Below the pieces are notes generated by a model, which saw only the letters and a program-made list of their open reading frames with translations, was not told the origin of the DNA and made no database searches. The position numbers were made by a program, and so were the translations under genes. A stretch of DNA of 64,000 bases from Anaerolineales bacterium (lineage in GTDB: Bacteria; Chloroflexota; Anaerolineae; Anaerolineales; UBA11579), in assembly GCA_021463845.1 (NCBI GenBank), contig JAJTXV010000001.1:582174-646173 (forward strand). Direction: 5' to 3'. Position 1 is the stretch's first letter, and every line of letters begins with the position of its first letter. This document shows positions 41,716 through 51,910 of this stretch, piece after piece.

Positions 41716-42903
41716 ATGAGCGAACGCATGAAACGCTTCCTGTCGAGCCTGCCCTTGCACGTGATCGTGATCGGGATGGTGGTGCTATGGCTGCTGCCCA
41801 CGCTGGGCCTGCTGGTCACCTCGTTCCGCCCGGTGCAGGATGCTAATACCAGCGGCTGGTGGACCGCCTTCTCGGCGCCGAAAGCCGGCGCCGAGTACAC
41901 GGAGTTCTGCGCCGGCTGCCACGGGCCGGAGGGCGACGCCGTGCCGAGCGCGGACTTCAGCAATCCGGAATACGTAGCCCTGTTCCGCCGCTCCGTGCAG
42001 CTGGCGGGGACCTTCAACAACACGCTGCCGGATGGCAGCGTGCATGTGCCGGAGGATCAGCGCCCGAATGCGCAGCAGCTGGCCGACATTCTGACCCAGA
42101 TACGCGGCTTTGCCGGCGTGGAAGAGCGGCCGCGCTTCACCCTGAGCAACTATGTGGACGCGTTGGTGGGTTACCGCGGCCGCACGAGCTATGCCGAAGA
42201 CTGCGCTGCAGGCACCCAGTCCACTGACCTGACCTGTGACTTCGCCACTGATCTGGGCAACAGCCGCGGCATGGCGCGCGCTTTCGTCAACACGCTCATC
42301 GTCACGATCCCGGCCACCATCCTGCCGCTGATCTTTGCGGCGCTGGCGGCTTACGCCTTCTCGTGGCTGCATTTCCCGGGGCGCATGTGGCTGTTCGCGC
42401 TGCTGGTAGGCTTGCAGATCGTGCCGCTGCAGATGACCCTGGTGCCCATCTCCAAGCTGTATCAGCAGCTGGGGCTCAGCAGCACCTTCCTGGGCGTGTG
42501 GCTGTTCCACACGGGCTTCGGCTTGCCGTACGCCATCTTCCTGATGCGCAACTTCATCGGCTCGTTACCGCGCGACCTGTTCGAGTCAGCCTATCTGGAC
42601 GGCGCCAGCCACTGGACCGCCTTCACGCGCCTGGCGCTGCCGCTGTCACTGCCGGCGCTGGCCTCGCTGGCCATCTTCCAGTTCCTGTGGGTATGGAATG
42701 ACTTGCTGGTGGCGCTGGTGTTCCTCTCCGGCCGCCAACCGGTGCTGACCTACCAGATCAACGGCCTGGTGCAATCACTGGGCGGCGGGTGGCATCTGCT
42801 GACCGCGTCGGCGTTCCTCTCCATGCTGCTGCCGATGATCGTGTTCTTCGGCTTCCAGCGCTTCTTCGTGCGCGGCCTGCTGGCCGGCGCGGTGAAAGGC
42901 TAA
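41716..42903 (+). CDS. Sugar ABC transporter permease 2 (AglG-like) with c-type cytochrome-like insertion
   Basis: 395 residues. Helix 1 (residues 13-36), then a long extracytoplasmic segment, then five more helices from about residue 190 with a normal EAA loop ([26 protein letters not shown]). The outer segment, residues about 57-135, reads [20 protein letters not shown] and ends [14 protein letters not shown]: a CxxCH heme-attachment motif (C65, C68, H69) at the start and a terminal helix like mono-heme class I cytochromes c. It has no Met, so His110 would be the only obvious distal ligand. AglG relatives carry a large non-heme domain here. Base composition of the insert matches its surroundings. 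Heme binding is inferred. Confidence 0.85.
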   Translation: MSERMKRFLSSLPLHVIVIGMVVLWLLPTLGLLVTSFRPVQDANTSGWWTAFSAPKAGAEYTEFCAGCHGPEGDAVPSADFSNPEYVALFRRSVQLAGTFNNTLPDGSVHVPEDQRPNAQQLADILTQIRGFAGVEERPRFTLSNYVDALVGYRGRTSYAEDCAAGTQSTDLTCDFATDLGNSRGMARAFVNTLIVTIPATILPLIFAALAAYAFSWLHFPGRMWLFALLVGLQIVPLQMTLVPISKLYQQLGLSSTFLGVWLFHTGFGLPYAIFLMRNFIGSLPRDLFESAYLDGASHWTAFTRLALPLSLPALASLAIFQFLWVWNDLLVALVFLSGRQPVLTYQINGLVQSLGGGWHLLTASAFLSMLLPMIVFFGFQRFFVRGLLAGAVKG

Positions 42904-42913
42904 GTCAACACAA

Positions 42914-42951
42914 AATAGCGGGGCGCAACCGCATGGTTGCGCCCCGCTATT
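42914..42951. terminator. Terminator after ABC permease genes
   Basis: Perfect 17-bp stem AATAGCGGGGCGCAACC / GGTTGCGCCCCGCTATT around GCAT. The A/T flanks are short, so termination may be partial and allow some read-through into treS. Confidence 0.75.
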
Positions 42952-42982
42952 GTTTGCCAACAACATTGCGTACAATCTGACC

Positions 42983-44611
42983 ATGCAAAAGACACCCCTC
43001 TGGTACAAAGACGCCATTTTCTACGAGCTCTACATCCGAGCATTCAATGACAGCGATGGCGATGGCCACGGCGACATCCGTGGAGTAATTGAAAAGCTGG
43101 ATTATCTGCAAGACCTGGGCATCAACTGCATTTGGCTGCTGCCCATGTTCCCCTCCCCACTTAAGGATGATGGCTACGATGTGGCCGACTTCTATAATAT
43201 TCACCCTGACTACGGCACGCTGCACGATTTTAAAGAGCTAGTCGACGAAGCCCACAAGCGCAGCATCCGCGTAATTGCGGACCTGGTGCTGAATCACACC
43301 TCTGACCAGCATCCTTGGTTTCAGGAGGCGCGCAAGGGGCCAGACAACCCCAAGCACGACTTCTATGTGTGGAGCGATACGCAGGAGAAGTATCAGGACG
43401 CGCGCATCATCTTTTTGGACACAGAAGATTCCAACTGGAGCTGGGACGAGGAAGCCAAGCGCTACTTTTGGCATCGCTTCTATTCTTCACAGCCGGATCT
43501 GAACTACGACAATCCCGAAGTCCAGGAAGCCATGCTGCATGTGGCCAAGTTCTGGCTCGACCTGGGCATCGATGGATTCCGCTGCGACGCGATCCCCTAT
43601 TTGATCGAGCGCGAGGGCACCAATTGCGAGAACCTGCCTGAGACCCATCTGTACCTGAAGAAGCTGCGCCGCTTCGTTGACGAGCATGCCGCGGACAGCA
43701 TCCTGTTGTCTGAGGCGAACCAGTGGCCCGAAGATGTGCGCGAATACTTTGGCGATGGCGATGAGATGCACATGGCTTTTCATTTCCCGGTCATGCCAAG
43801 GCTCTTTATGGCTATGCGCAAGGAAGACACCACACCCATCCGCGAGATCATTGAGCGCACGCCAGAGATCCCTCAGAATGCACAGTGGTGTACCTTCCTG
43901 CGCAACCATGATGAACTCACGCTGGAGATGGTGACCGAAGAGGAACGCCAGTGGATGTGGGAGCAGTACGCTCCAGAGCCGCGCATGCGCCAGAACCTCG
44001 GCATTCGCCGCCGGTTGGCTCCCCTGCTGGACAATGACTTCAACAAGATCGTGCTGGCCAATTCGCTGCTGTTCACGCTGCCCGGCTCCCCCATCGTGTA
44101 CTACGGGGACGAGATCGGCATGGGCGATAACATCTGGCTCAAAGACCGCGATGGGGTACGTACGCCGATGCAGTGGAATGCCAGCCCGCAGGCAGGTTTT
44201 AGCTCAAACGCGGAACCCTATTCGCCGGTGAACAATGAGGTGCCGTATGATCCGGCGCACGTGAATGTAGAAGACCAGATGCGAGACCTGGCTTCGTTGT
44301 ACTACGTCACCAAGAACATGATCGCGGTGCGCAAAACCCACCGCGCCTTCGGCTGGGGCACGTTTGAGTGGGCCAATAGCTCGCACCCCACGCAGGTGGC
44401 TGCCTACTACCGCCGCCATGAAGGCGAAGAGCTGCTGATCCTGAACAATCTGAGTGGCGAGAGTATTGACCTATGGGTTGAGATCCCTGAGCGCCAGCTA
44501 TTCTTCCCCCCACCCAACCTGTTCACCGGCCGCGCCACGGGCGAGCTGGTGGATGGCCGCTTGCATGTGAAGCTGGCCAGCCACGGCTACGAGTGGCTTA
44601 AGCTGACCTAA
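42983..44611 (+). CDS. treS: Trehalose synthase (maltose alpha-D-glucosyltransferase), GH13
   Basis: Interconverts maltose and trehalose in the cytoplasm. 542 residues starting [22 protein letters not shown]13 motifs are complete: [18 protein letters not shown] with the nucleophile D202, [11 protein letters not shown] with the acid/base E244, and [12 protein letters not shown] with D310. [12 protein letters not shown] and [10 protein letters not shown] are trademarks of TreS over other amylases. No fused maltokinase domain is present. TACAAT (42971-42976) ends 6 nt before this ATG, so I reject an upstream frame start. It fits the alpha-glucoside importer upstream. Its 3' end overlaps the convergent arsC by 14 bp. 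Confidence 0.9.
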   Translation: MQKTPLWYKDAIFYELYIRAFNDSDGDGHGDIRGVIEKLDYLQDLGINCIWLLPMFPSPLKDDGYDVADFYNIHPDYGTLHDFKELVDEAHKRSIRVIADLVLNHTSDQHPWFQEARKGPDNPKHDFYVWSDTQEKYQDARIIFLDTEDSNWSWDEEAKRYFWHRFYSSQPDLNYDNPEVQEAMLHVAKFWLDLGIDGFRCDAIPYLIEREGTNCENLPETHLYLKKLRRFVDEHAADSILLSEANQWPEDVREYFGDGDEMHMAFHFPVMPRLFMAMRKEDTTPIREIIERTPEIPQNAQWCTFLRNHDELTLEMVTEEERQWMWEQYAPEPRMRQNLGIRRRLAPLLDNDFNKIVLANSLLFTLPGSPIVYYGDEIGMGDNIWLKDRDGVRTPMQWNASPQAGFSSNAEPYSPVNNEVPYDPAHVNVEDQMRDLASLYYVTKNMIAVRKTHRAFGWGTFEWANSSHPTQVAAYYRRHEGEELLILNNLSGESIDLWVEIPERQLFFPPPNLFTGRATGELVDGRLHVKLASHGYEWLKLT

Positions 44612-45032
44612 CCTGGTTGAGCTCGCGCTCCAACAAAGCTGGCAGCCTGGCTGCCATATCTTTGAGCACCTGGCGGTAGATCGGCAGCACTTGCTCCTCG
44701 TTGCCGCGCGCGGTAGCCGGGTCAGGGAAGCCCAGATGCTGCTTGCGCCCGGGGCCGAGCCAGACCGGGCAATTCTCGGCGGCGTCGTCGCATAGCGTGA
44801 CGACCAGGTCAAAGGTCTCTTCCTTGAACACATCAGGATGTTTGGGCTCGCCCAAGTGCACAATGCCGATCTCGGCCAGCACTTTGCCGGTGCAAGGGTT
44901 CATGGCCGCGGCGGGCTGCACGCCGGCGCTGAAAGCTAGCCAGTTGTCGTTGAGGCGCGCATTCACAAGCGCTTCCGCCATCTGCGAACGGCAGGTGTTC
45001 CCCGTACACAGAAACAGAACCTTCTTGCGCAT
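44598..45032 (-). CDS. arsC: Arsenate reductase, thioredoxin-coupled (low-molecular-weight phosphatase fold)
   Basis: Reduces arsenate to arsenite for export. 144 residues with the phosphatase-type P-loop CTGNTCRS (catalytic Cys9) and a resolving Cys pair C81/C88 in [13 protein letters not shown], the three-Cys relay of thioredoxin-dependent ArsC enzymes; plain tyrosine phosphatases lack that pair. GGAGG lies 4 nt before the ATG and 12 bp separate it from the pstB stop. Being last in the phosphate-uptake operon makes sense, since Pst carriers also admit arsenate. A thioredoxin gene is at the window's right end. Confidence 0.88.
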   Translation of the reverse strand: MRKKVLFLCTGNTCRSQMAEALVNARLNDNWLAFSAGVQPAAAMNPCTGKVLAEIGIVHLGEPKHPDVFKEETFDLVVTLCDDAAENCPVWLGPGRKQHLGFPDPATARGNEEQVLPIYRQVLKDMAARLPALLERELNQVRSA

Positions 45033-45043
45033 ACGTCCTCCGT

Positions 45044-45841
45044 TTAGCCGAAGCGGCCAGTGATGTAATCTTCGGTGATCTTCTTCTCAGGGCGAGTGAA
45101 CATGGTCTTGGTGTCGCCATATTCCATCAGCATGCCGGCGCGCTTGCCATCGTCGGACAGTGAGAAGAATGCGGTGCGGTCAGAGACGCGGGCGGCCTGC
45201 TGCATATTGTGGGTCACGATGATGATGGTGTACTCAGTGGCCAAATCACGCATGAGTTCCTCAATCCGCAAGGTCGCGATCGGGTCGAGCGCCGAGCACG
45301 GTTCATCCATGAGGATGATGTCGGGCCGCACGGCGATGGCGCGGGCAATGCACAGGCGCTGCTGCTGGCCGCCGGAGAGCGACAGGCCGCTCTGATCCAG
45401 CTTGTCCTTGACCTCATCCCACAGCGCGGCGGCCGTGAGGCTGTTGTGCACCAACTCATCCATGTTGCCTTTGAAGCCGTTGATGCGCGCCCCCCAGGCC
45501 ACGTTCTCATAGACTGATTTGGGGAACGGGTTGGGTTTCTGAAAAACCATACCGATATGGCGACGCACTTCGACCGGATCAACATCTGATTTGTAGATGT
45601 TCTGCCCGCGAAACAGCACTTCGCCCGTGGTGTTGACATTGGGGATGAGCTCATTCATGCGGTTGAAGGCGCGCAAGACCGTGCTCTTGCCGCAGCCCGA
45701 AGGCCCGATGATGGCGGTGATGCGGTTGGGCTGGATATCCAAGTTGACATCACGTACGGCCTGAAAGCTGCCGTAGTAGATGCTGAGGTCTTTGCTTTCA
45801 ATGGCCGCGGTGGCGGCGGCCGCTGGTGCAATATCGGTCAT
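45044..45841 (-). CDS. pstB: Phosphate ABC transporter ATP-binding protein
   Basis: 265 residues. Walker [11 protein letters not shown]-loop, signature [14 protein letters not shown], Walker [14 protein letters not shown] and the H-loop [13 protein letters not shown] are intact. [25 protein letters not shown] is characteristic of PstB. It energises phosphate import through PstC/PstA. The ATG follows the pstA stop by one base with AGGAG inside the pstA end. Confidence 0.95.
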   Translation of the reverse strand: MTDIAPAAAATAAIESKDLSIYYGSFQAVRDVNLDIQPNRITAIIGPSGCGKSTVLRAFNRMNELIPNVNTTGEVLFRGQNIYKSDVDPVEVRRHIGMVFQKPNPFPKSVYENVAWGARINGFKGNMDELVHNSLTAAALWDEVKDKLDQSGLSLSGGQQQRLCIARAIAVRPDIILMDEPCSALDPIATLRIEELMRDLATEYTIIIVTHNMQQAARVSDRTAFFSLSDDGKRAGMLMEYGDTKTMFTRPEKKITEDYITGRFG

Positions 45842-45842
45842 G

Positions 45843-47060
45843 CTACAGACTCCTGCGATAACGATTACGCAAAATAATGGCAGTGGCGTTCAGTGTGAGC
45901 AACAGGCCCAGCAGCACCAGGCTTGCGCCGCCGGCCAGATTGCGGAACACAGATTGCGGCCGCGCCGTCCACTGGTAGATCTGGATGGGCAGCGTTGTGA
46001 AATTGGAGAACGGGCCTTCGGGATCCACCTGGATGAAGGTAGACGCGCCGATCACGACCAGCGGCGCAGTCTCGCCAATGGCACGCGAGATGGCCAGGAT
46101 GGTTCCAGTCATAATGCCTGAGATGGCGTTGGGCAGCACGTGATGCCAGACCGTCTCCCAGCGAGTGGCGCCCAGGCCAAAGCTGGCCTGGCGCAGCGAG
46201 CTGGGCACGGCCTTGATAGCTTCCTGCGCGTTGATGATGATAAGCGGCAGCACCAGCATGCCCAGCGTCAAGCCTGCAGACAAGATGGTGCGCCCGTTGG
46301 ATGTGGTCGGGTCGCTGGCGCCAAAGGCCACGCCACTGGTGAAGTGCCCCAGGGCGCGTACAAAGATGGCCAGGCCCAGAATGCCATAGATGATGGACGG
46401 CACGCCAGCCAGGTTGGTGATGTTGGTTTGGATGATGCGGTTGATGAGGTTATCGGGCGCATACTCCTGCAGATACACGGCCGCGGCCACCCCAACCGGG
46501 AAGGCGAACAACACGGCGATCCCAATGGTCCACAGCGAACCGAGCACCGCAGTGCGCACGCCGGCGATCTCCGGATAGCTGGACTGTGGCGCGCGCAGGA
46601 AATGGCTGTTCAGCCAGCTGCGGAACTCCAGGCGGGCATTGGGGAAGTCCTGGGCAGCCGTTTGACGAATGGCGTCACGATTGGTGAGCGTCTCGTACAG
46701 CGACCATTGTGCCACGAACTTGGGCTCAACCACGCGCTCCAGGATCAGGTCGTAGACCTCGCCTGCCGAGCGCTCGGCAAAGGGTTTGTCAAACTCGTAG
46801 CGGGCAAACAAGCCAGCCGAGATGTGCGCTTGCAAAACCTGGATGAGCGTATCTTTGTCCTGCTCTTCGAGCGGAACGCCATTCACCGCCAAATCCTGGG
46901 GTGCGATGGTGTCTTCGATGGCTACATAGCCAAATGAGCCGTTGAGGATATTGAAGAGCAGCGCAGTTAGCGCAACAATCCCCGTCAGCAAGGCCACCTG
47001 AAACACCACCAGCCAGACCCGCCCCGTGCGGTGACGCTGCTGCAGGTTCGAGGCGCTCAC
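45843..47060 (-). CDS. pstA: Phosphate ABC transporter permease PstA, enlarged
   Basis: 405 residues, about 110 longer than typical PstA. Helix 1 lies near residues 15-38; the extra length is an extracytoplasmic region (about 40-170) between it and the transporter core, which starts [31 protein letters not shown]. The core is canonical: [18 protein letters not shown] and the cytoplasmic loop [33 protein letters not shown]. Starts with GTG overlapping the pstC stop (GTGA). Works with PstC, PstB and PstS. Confidence 0.92.
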   Translation of the reverse strand: MSASNLQQRHRTGRVWLVVFQVALLTGIVALTALLFNILNGSFGYVAIEDTIAPQDLAVNGVPLEEQDKDTLIQVLQAHISAGLFARYEFDKPFAERSAGEVYDLILERVVEPKFVAQWSLYETLTNRDAIRQTAAQDFPNARLEFRSWLNSHFLRAPQSSYPEIAGVRTAVLGSLWTIGIAVLFAFPVGVAAAVYLQEYAPDNLINRIIQTNITNLAGVPSIIYGILGLAIFVRALGHFTSGVAFGASDPTTSNGRTILSAGLTLGMLVLPLIIINAQEAIKAVPSSLRQASFGLGATRWETVWHHVLPNAISGIMTGTILAISRAIGETAPLVVIGASTFIQVDPEGPFSNFTTLPIQIYQWTARPQSVFRNLAGGASLVLLGLLLTLNATAIILRNRYRRSL

Positions 47061-48250
47061 TCGTACACCTCGCGGAAGCGGCGCACAATGTACTGGCTGA
47101 AGATGTTGAGCGCCAGGGTCATCACAAACAGCATGAGGCCAATGGCGAAGATGCTGTTGTAGTCCAGCGAGTCGTAGCTAAGATCACCGCCGCTGATGCG
47201 TACGATATGCCCAGTCATCGTTTCGGCGGCCTGGAACGGGTTGAACGTGAAGGCTGGCCCGGCGCCAGCGGCCAGAGCCACCACCATGGTCTCGCCCACG
47301 GCGCGGGAGATGGCCAGGATGGCGGCGGCCGCAATGCCTGAGAAGGCCGCCGGCAGCACGATGCGCACCGCGGTCTCCAACCGCGTGGCGCCCAGGCCAT
47401 AGGCCGCCTCGCGCAGCGAGCGCGGCACGGCGTTGAGGGCATCTTCGCTGATGGTGCTGACCAGGGGCAGGATCAGGATGCCGATGACAATGCCGGCGGA
47501 GGCGGTGTTGTAGATCTGCACCACATTCTGGCCAAAAATGGTTCGCAACAATGGCGTCATGAAGGTGAGCGCAAAGTAGCCGTATACCACTGTGGGCACG
47601 CCGGCCAGGATCTCAAGAATGGGCTTAAGCGTATTGCGCGCTCGTGGGGAGGCGTATTCGCTCAGATAGATGGCGGTTGCCAACCCTAGCGGCAGGGCTA
47701 CCAGGATGGCGATGCCAGAGACCATCAGCGTGGCGTTCAGCAATGGCAGCACGCCAAATTGCCCGGCGTGCGGCGCCCAGGTTGTGCCGGTGAAGAATTC
47801 AGCCAGGCTGGGGTCTACGCCTTTATGCAATACGGCGCCGGCGGCATGTGAAGCGGGCGCCGTATCCTGCACGCCGCGCTCCACGACGTAGATGCTGTCT
47901 TCGATAGCGATAAGGTGCAATACTTCCTGGTCGAGACGCAGAGTGTCACCCTCGCGCAAGGGGGTGCCGATCGGGCCAACCTCGATGCGGGTATCAGCTG
48001 GGGCAATGTCTGCAACAATGGGCTTGTTGGTCAGCTGCCATTGTGTACGCCCAAAAAAGAGCAGGGATTCTTTGCCCAGCTCATAAATAATTCCAGCGGT
48101 TACGAAAATGGAGAGCAAGCCGCAAACGAACAGCAGGCTCTGGATCACGAGCTCGCGCAGGCGCGGCTTGCGCTTGAGGGAAACATGGTCAGAGGTGCGA
48201 GTGGGAGCCATGGAGCTTGGGGTCGCTGCAGCTTGAAAATGGAATTTCAT
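47057..48250 (-). CDS. pstC: Phosphate ABC transporter permease PstC, enlarged
   Basis: 397 residues; helix 1 [23 protein letters not shown], then an extracytoplasmic insertion (about residues 75-150) absent from short PstC proteins, then the normal core ([79 protein letters not shown]). The ATG at 48250 overlaps a TATAAT (48254-48249); if that is a true -10 box, its transcript would start downstream and use the ATG at 48211, giving 384 residues. From pstS read-through, either start works. A hairpin separates it from pstS. Confidence 0.9.
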   Translation of the reverse strand: MKFHFQAAATPSSMAPTRTSDHVSLKRKPRLRELVIQSLLFVCGLLSIFVTAGIIYELGKESLLFFGRTQWQLTNKPIVADIAPADTRIEVGPIGTPLREGDTLRLDQEVLHLIAIEDSIYVVERGVQDTAPASHAAGAVLHKGVDPSLAEFFTGTTWAPHAGQFGVLPLLNATLMVSGIAILVALPLGLATAIYLSEYASPRARNTLKPILEILAGVPTVVYGYFALTFMTPLLRTIFGQNVVQIYNTASAGIVIGILILPLVSTISEDALNAVPRSLREAAYGLGATRLETAVRIVLPAAFSGIAAAAILAISRAVGETMVVALAAGAGPAFTFNPFQAAETMTGHIVRISGGDLSYDSLDYNSIFAIGLMLFVMTLALNIFSQYIVRRFREVYE

Positions 48251-48271
48251 TATAACTGTCCCAACTCAGGC

Positions 48272-48309
48272 GATTGAGGCGGCCAGCAAATTGCCTGGCC
48301 GCCCCAATC
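48272..48309. other. Intercistronic hairpin between pstS and pstC
   Basis: 15-bp stem with one mismatch (GATTGAGGCGGCCAG against CTGGCCGCCCCAATC) and no T-run. As in the sugar operon, it lies directly after a binding-protein gene and may stabilise the pstS mRNA or limit read-through. Confidence 0.65.
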
Positions 48310-48339
48310 TTGCGAAGGAGAAGTGCCGCTAGCCTAAGA

Positions 48340-49344
48340 TTAGTTGCCTACAGCAGCGTCGAAAGCATCCAGCGCGGCCTGCAGAGCAGACTCGCTGGCC
48401 GGGAAGTAGCCCACTTCCACGATCTCCTCGTTCACGAACGCGAGGTAGAAGTGAAGGAAGGCTGCCACCTGAGGCTTGTCGTTCAGGATGTCAGCGGTGG
48501 TGTACAGGAACAGCGGGCGGGCCAGAGCGTAGCTGCCGTCTTCGACAGTGACGTCATCCGGCTCCACGCCATCCAGGCTCAGGATCTTCAGGGTGCTGGC
48601 ATTCTCAGCATAGTACGCGTAACCGAAGAAGCCGATCGCATACGGGCTACCCTGGATGCCCTGCACCAACACGTTGTCATCCTCGCTCAGCTGAGTGTTG
48701 CTAGCCGCCAGAATGGTGGTGGGGTCAGTGCCATACACATGCTCGACAAAGTAGTCGAAGGTGCCGGAGTCCGTGCCAGGGATGAAGCGCTGGATGGGCT
48801 CGTTCGGCCACTCGGGGCGAACATCAGACCAGTTGGTGGCCTCGCCAAAGATCAGGGCCAGTTCTTCCGTGGTCACATCGGTGACGAAGTCATTGGCCTG
48901 GCTCACAACAACGGAGAGCGCATCCGTGCCGACGCGGAACTCGATCGGGTCACGGCCGATGGACTGGCAGGAAGCAACCTCAGACTCGCGGATGCCGCGG
49001 CTGGAGTTGGCAACGTCCGTGTCGCCGGCAACGCAGAAGCGCTCGATGCCGGCGCCAGAGCCAATGCTGTCGATGGTGATGCTGCCGCTGAAGCCTTCAT
49101 CGCTGAAGCGCTCAGCCATGCGCTCCGAGAGCGGGAACACGGTGGAGCTGCCAGCAGTGATGATGTCGCCCGAAACAGCCAGCGGGCTGTAGGGGTCCAG
49201 CGTGGGGGCTGCGGTGGGCTCAGCCGGGGCGGAAGTGACTTCGGCCGGTGCCTGAGTTGCAGCGGGCGCAGAGGCGCCACAGGCGGCCAGCAGCACGCCG
49301 GCGATCACCAGCGCGGAGAGGCCAAGGTATAGCTTGCGGTTCAT
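48340..49344 (-). CDS. pstS: Phosphate-binding lipoprotein PstS
   Basis: 334 residues. Signal peptide with lipobox LAAC (GLSALVIAGVLLAACGAS), a Pro/Ala/Thr linker, then the phosphate-binding fold: ITAGSSTVFPLSERMAERF, DSIGSGAGIERFC, VANSSRGIRESE and IPGTDSGTFDYFVE, whose Ser/Thr/Asp residues clasp phosphate. GGAGGA lies 6 nt before the ATG at 49344, which decides the start. The upstream region carries PHO-box-like repeats, so it should be induced by PhoB under phosphate limitation. Confidence 0.93.
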   Translation of the reverse strand: MNRKLYLGLSALVIAGVLLAACGASAPAATQAPAEVTSAPAEPTAAPTLDPYSPLAVSGDIITAGSSTVFPLSERMAERFSDEGFSGSITIDSIGSGAGIERFCVAGDTDVANSSRGIRESEVASCQSIGRDPIEFRVGTDALSVVVSQANDFVTDVTTEELALIFGEATNWSDVRPEWPNEPIQRFIPGTDSGTFDYFVEHVYGTDPTTILAASNTQLSEDDNVLVQGIQGSPYAIGFFGYAYYAENASTLKILSLDGVEPDDVTVEDGSYALARPLFLYTTADILNDKPQVAAFLHFYLAFVNEEIVEVGYFPASESALQAALDAFDAAVGN

Positions 49345-49396
49345 AGATAGTTCCTCCTTAGGGAACTTGCACAAGGGTTTGAACACGAGGGCATGG

Positions 49397-49457
49397 TATC
49401 AACCCAGGGTTAAGTGCCCAGCGCAATGGATTAAAGGGATTGTTATGGATGTGTTAA
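49397..49457 (-). promoter_or_regulatory. PHO-box-like array upstream of pstS
   Basis: Read on the minus strand, five TTAACA-like hexamers lie in one 11-bp register: TTAACA (49457-49452), ATAACA (49446-49441), TTTAAT (49435-49430), TTAACC (49413-49408) and TTGATA (49402-49397), with one empty position between the third and fourth. The 11-bp spacing and TTAACA core match PhoB/PhoP-type sites. Confidence 0.7.
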
Positions 49458-49470
49458 CTGGAACTGGCTA

Positions 49471-50730
49471 TCAAGCCAGCGGCAACGTGAAGAAAAAGCG
49501 GCTGCCCTTGCCCACCTGGCTACTTACGCCGATGTGGCCGCCATGCGCCTCAACCGTGTGGCGAGCGATGGCCAGGCCGAGCCCGGTGCCCGTGCGGTTC
49601 CGGGCTGGGTCTGTCTTGTAAAAGCGCTCGAAGATACGCGCTTGATCCTCAGCAGCGATGCCCACCCCACTGTCCTGCACCGCGAATTCCACGAGACCCT
49701 CGCGGCTGGCGGCCTGGGCGGCGATGCGGCCGCCGCGCGGCGTGAACTTGATGGCGTTGTGGATCAGGTTCACCAGCACTTGCTCCACCCTGGCCGCGTC
49801 GGCTTTCACGGCGGGCAGATCGGCAGCGCAGTCCACCGCCAGCTGCAGGCCAGCGCGCTCCGCCTGCAGGCGGAGCCGCCCGGCGGCAGCGTTCAGCAGC
49901 ATGCAAGGGTCCACCGGGGTCAGCTGCAGCTGCACATCTTTGGATTCAGTGCGAGCCAGCTCGAGCAGCTCGCTCACCAGGGCAGACAGTGCATCGACCT
50001 CGGTTTCCATCAGGGTCAGAAAGCGCTGCGCAGTGGCTGGCTCTTTCATTGCTCCACCGCGCAGGCTTTCGGTCAGCAGACGCAGCGAGGTCAGCGGCGT
50101 GCGCAACTCGTGCGACACATTGCTGACAAAATCCTTGCGCACGGTCTCCAAGCGGTGCAACTCGGTGACATCTTCGAAGGCCATCAAGCTATGCTCACTA
50201 AGCTCTGCCGCCAGAGGCTGCACTGCGGCTCGCAGCATACGTTTGCTCTGCGGCACTTCGGCCACAACGGCCTGCGCGGTGCTAGTGCGTACCGCTTTCT
50301 GCCAAAGCTCTACAAACTGGTAGTGCCGCAGCAAATGCGGCAGCGTATCAGCGCGCAGCTCATCTTCACTTAGCGCAAACAGGGCTTGCATGCGGGTATT
50401 GGCCAGCAGCACGCGGCCGTCGCCGGCCACCAGCACTACGCCGGCCGGGCTGCCATCCAGCACAGCTTGCAGATACTGGCGCTGCCTGCGCAGCTCGGCC
50501 GATTCTGCGGTGCTCTGATCGAAAGTGTGCTCAGGCTCTGGCGACCAGGCCAGCAGCAAACCAATCCCGGCGCACAGCAATCCGGCAAACCAAAAGCCGC
50601 GGTTGAGCAGCAGCACCAGATCTGGATCTTCAACTAAAGGAGCGACTTGTGAGTACAGAAAAACGAGCAGCCCCGCCAACAAGGCGTAGGCCAGCAGCAG
50701 GCGGCCAATATTGATGCCGCGCAGGCCCAT
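49471..50730 (-). CDS. phoR: Phosphate regulon sensor histidine kinase (PhoR-like)
   Basis: 419 residues: two N-terminal transmembrane helices (about 8-30 and 45-65), a PAS domain (about 90-200, [24 protein letters not shown]), the HisKA phosphoacceptor [19 protein letters not shown], and a HATPase domain with N-box [17 protein letters not shown] and GTGLGLAI. It phosphorylates the PhoB-like regulator. The ATG at 50730 follows the phoB stop by one base; the longer frame in front belongs to shadow sequence over phoB. The gene ends about 130 bp before pstS. Confidence 0.92.
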   Translation of the reverse strand: MGLRGINIGRLLLAYALLAGLLVFLYSQVAPLVEDPDLVLLLNRGFWFAGLLCAGIGLLLAWSPEPEHTFDQSTAESAELRRQRQYLQAVLDGSPAGVVLVAGDGRVLLANTRMQALFALSEDELRADTLPHLLRHYQFVELWQKAVRTSTAQAVVAEVPQSKRMLRAAVQPLAAELSEHSLMAFEDVTELHRLETVRKDFVSNVSHELRTPLTSLRLLTESLRGGAMKEPATAQRFLTLMETEVDALSALVSELLELARTESKDVQLQLTPVDPCMLLNAAAGRLRLQAERAGLQLAVDCAADLPAVKADAARVEQVLVNLIHNAIKFTPRGGRIAAQAASREGLVEFAVQDSGVGIAAEDQARIFERFYKTDPARNRTGTGLGLAIARHTVEAHGGHIGVSSQVGKGSRFFFTLPLA

Positions 50731-50731
50731 G

Positions 50732-51430
50732 CTATCCCTCGAAGCGGTAGCCCACGCCGCGCACGGTGATGATGCGCTGCGGGTTCTCGGCATCCGCCTC
50801 GATGCGCGCCCGCAGCCAGCGCACATGCACGTCCACCGTGCGGCTGCCGCCGCTAAACTCCCAGCCCCACACTTTTTCAAGCAACTGCTCACGGGTGTAG
50901 GCGCGGCCGCGGTTCTGTATCAGGAACAAGAGCAGCTCATATTCCTTAGGCTTGAGGTCCAGCACTTTGCCGTCCAGAGTGACTTCGTGGCGGGTTTCAT
51001 CGATCGCAAGGTTGCCGCTCACCAGTTGCTGGGCTGCTGAGGAAGCCTGAGCCTCGCTATGCTCCATCTGCACACGGCGCAGCATGGCCTTCACACGTGC
51101 CAGCAGCTCGCGCATGGAGAACGGCTTGGTCAGGTAATCATCTGCGCCCAACTCGAGACCCAGCACGCGGTCGATCTCGTCATCACGCGCCGTCAACATC
51201 AGGATCGGCACGTTGCTTTCTTTGCGCAGCGTGCGGGTGACGTCAAAGCCGTCCATCTCAGGCAGCATAAGGTCCAGCACCACGAGTTGGGGCGCAGCCT
51301 TGCGTACGGCGGCCACGGCCGCGGCGCCGTCGCTCACGGCGTCCACGTCGTAGCCTTCGCGCGTCAAGTTATAGGTCAACGCTTCGCGGATGGCGGCGTC
51401 GTCTTCAACGACCAGCACTCTTTGCGGCAT
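50732..51430 (-). CDS. phoB: Phosphate regulon response regulator (PhoB-like, OmpR family)
   Basis: 232 residues: a receiver domain with the acidic pair VEDDAA, phosphoacceptor Asp in [10 protein letters not shown], Thr and Lys in LTARDDE and TKPFSMREL, then an OmpR-type winged helix ([48 protein letters not shown]). Position before phoR and pst genes gives the phosphate assignment. The ATG overlaps the upstream hypothetical gene by 26 bp, with GGAG 7 nt before it. Confidence 0.92.
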   Translation of the reverse strand: MPQRVLVVEDDAAIREALTYNLTREGYDVDAVSDGAAAVAAVRKAAPQLVVLDLMLPEMDGFDVTRTLRKESNVPILMLTARDDEIDRVLGLELGADDYLTKPFSMRELLARVKAMLRRVQMEHSEAQASSAAQQLVSGNLAIDETRHEVTLDGKVLDLKPKEYELLLFLIQNRGRAYTREQLLEKVWGWEFSGGSRTVDVHVRWLRARIEADAENPQRIITVRGVGYRFEG

Positions 51431-51833
51431 TCAGTTTCTCCCATGCCCCCACCCAGGGCGTACCCAGGCGGTGCTTGGCGGGCACATCAATATTCTGCAA
51501 ACGCTGGGCCAGGCTGGCAATGCCTTCGGCAATGCCGCCCATGTCATCGGCCAGCAGCGCTTGGCGCAGCTTGTTGGCAGTGGGTTCGGTCCAGGCCCAA
51601 TCCATGCGGAAGCGGTCGGCCTTCACCCAATAGCCGCGCTTCTCCCAAGGTTGTACGCTGCGCTCGACGCTTTGGGTCACGCCGTCGAGCGCGAAGACCA
51701 TGAACGCGGCCAGATCGCGGGCCTGGCTGTCAAAGCCCTGCTTGGCGATCAGCTCGCGCATGGCGATGGCCATGGCCTTCATCAGGCGTGTGCGGTCGGT
51801 GGCAACGTTCTCAGTTTTGATCACACGTGACAT
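51405..51833 (-). CDS. Conserved hypothetical protein, 142 aa
   Basis: No named domain recognised; the style ([30 protein letters not shown]) is one I associate with small helical proteins of Anaerolineae. Soluble, no signal peptide. Start taken at the ATG at 51833, since a TATTAT box (51846-51841) ends 7 nt upstream. The 3' end overlaps phoB by 26 bp, so expression of the two may be linked, and it may be the promoter-proximal gene of the phoBR unit. Confidence 0.7.
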   Translation of the reverse strand: MSRVIKTENVATDRTRLMKAMAIAMRELIAKQGFDSQARDLAAFMVFALDGVTQSVERSVQPWEKRGYWVKADRFRMDWAWTEPTANKLRQALLADDMGGIAEGIASLAQRLQNIDVPAKHRLGTPWVGAWEKLNAAKSAGR

Positions 51834-51888
51834 ATGCGCAATAATAATCCACGCCGCGCAGAAACGCGCCACGGGCAGCAAGCATTGC

Positions 51889-51894
51889 TATAAT
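51889..51894 (+). promoter_or_regulatory. -10 box of tRNA-Leu
   Basis: TATAAT 16 bp before the mature 5' end of tRNA-Leu; no clear -35. Confidence 0.55.
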
Positions 51895-51910
51895 TCGGCG
51901 CATTCCACAC

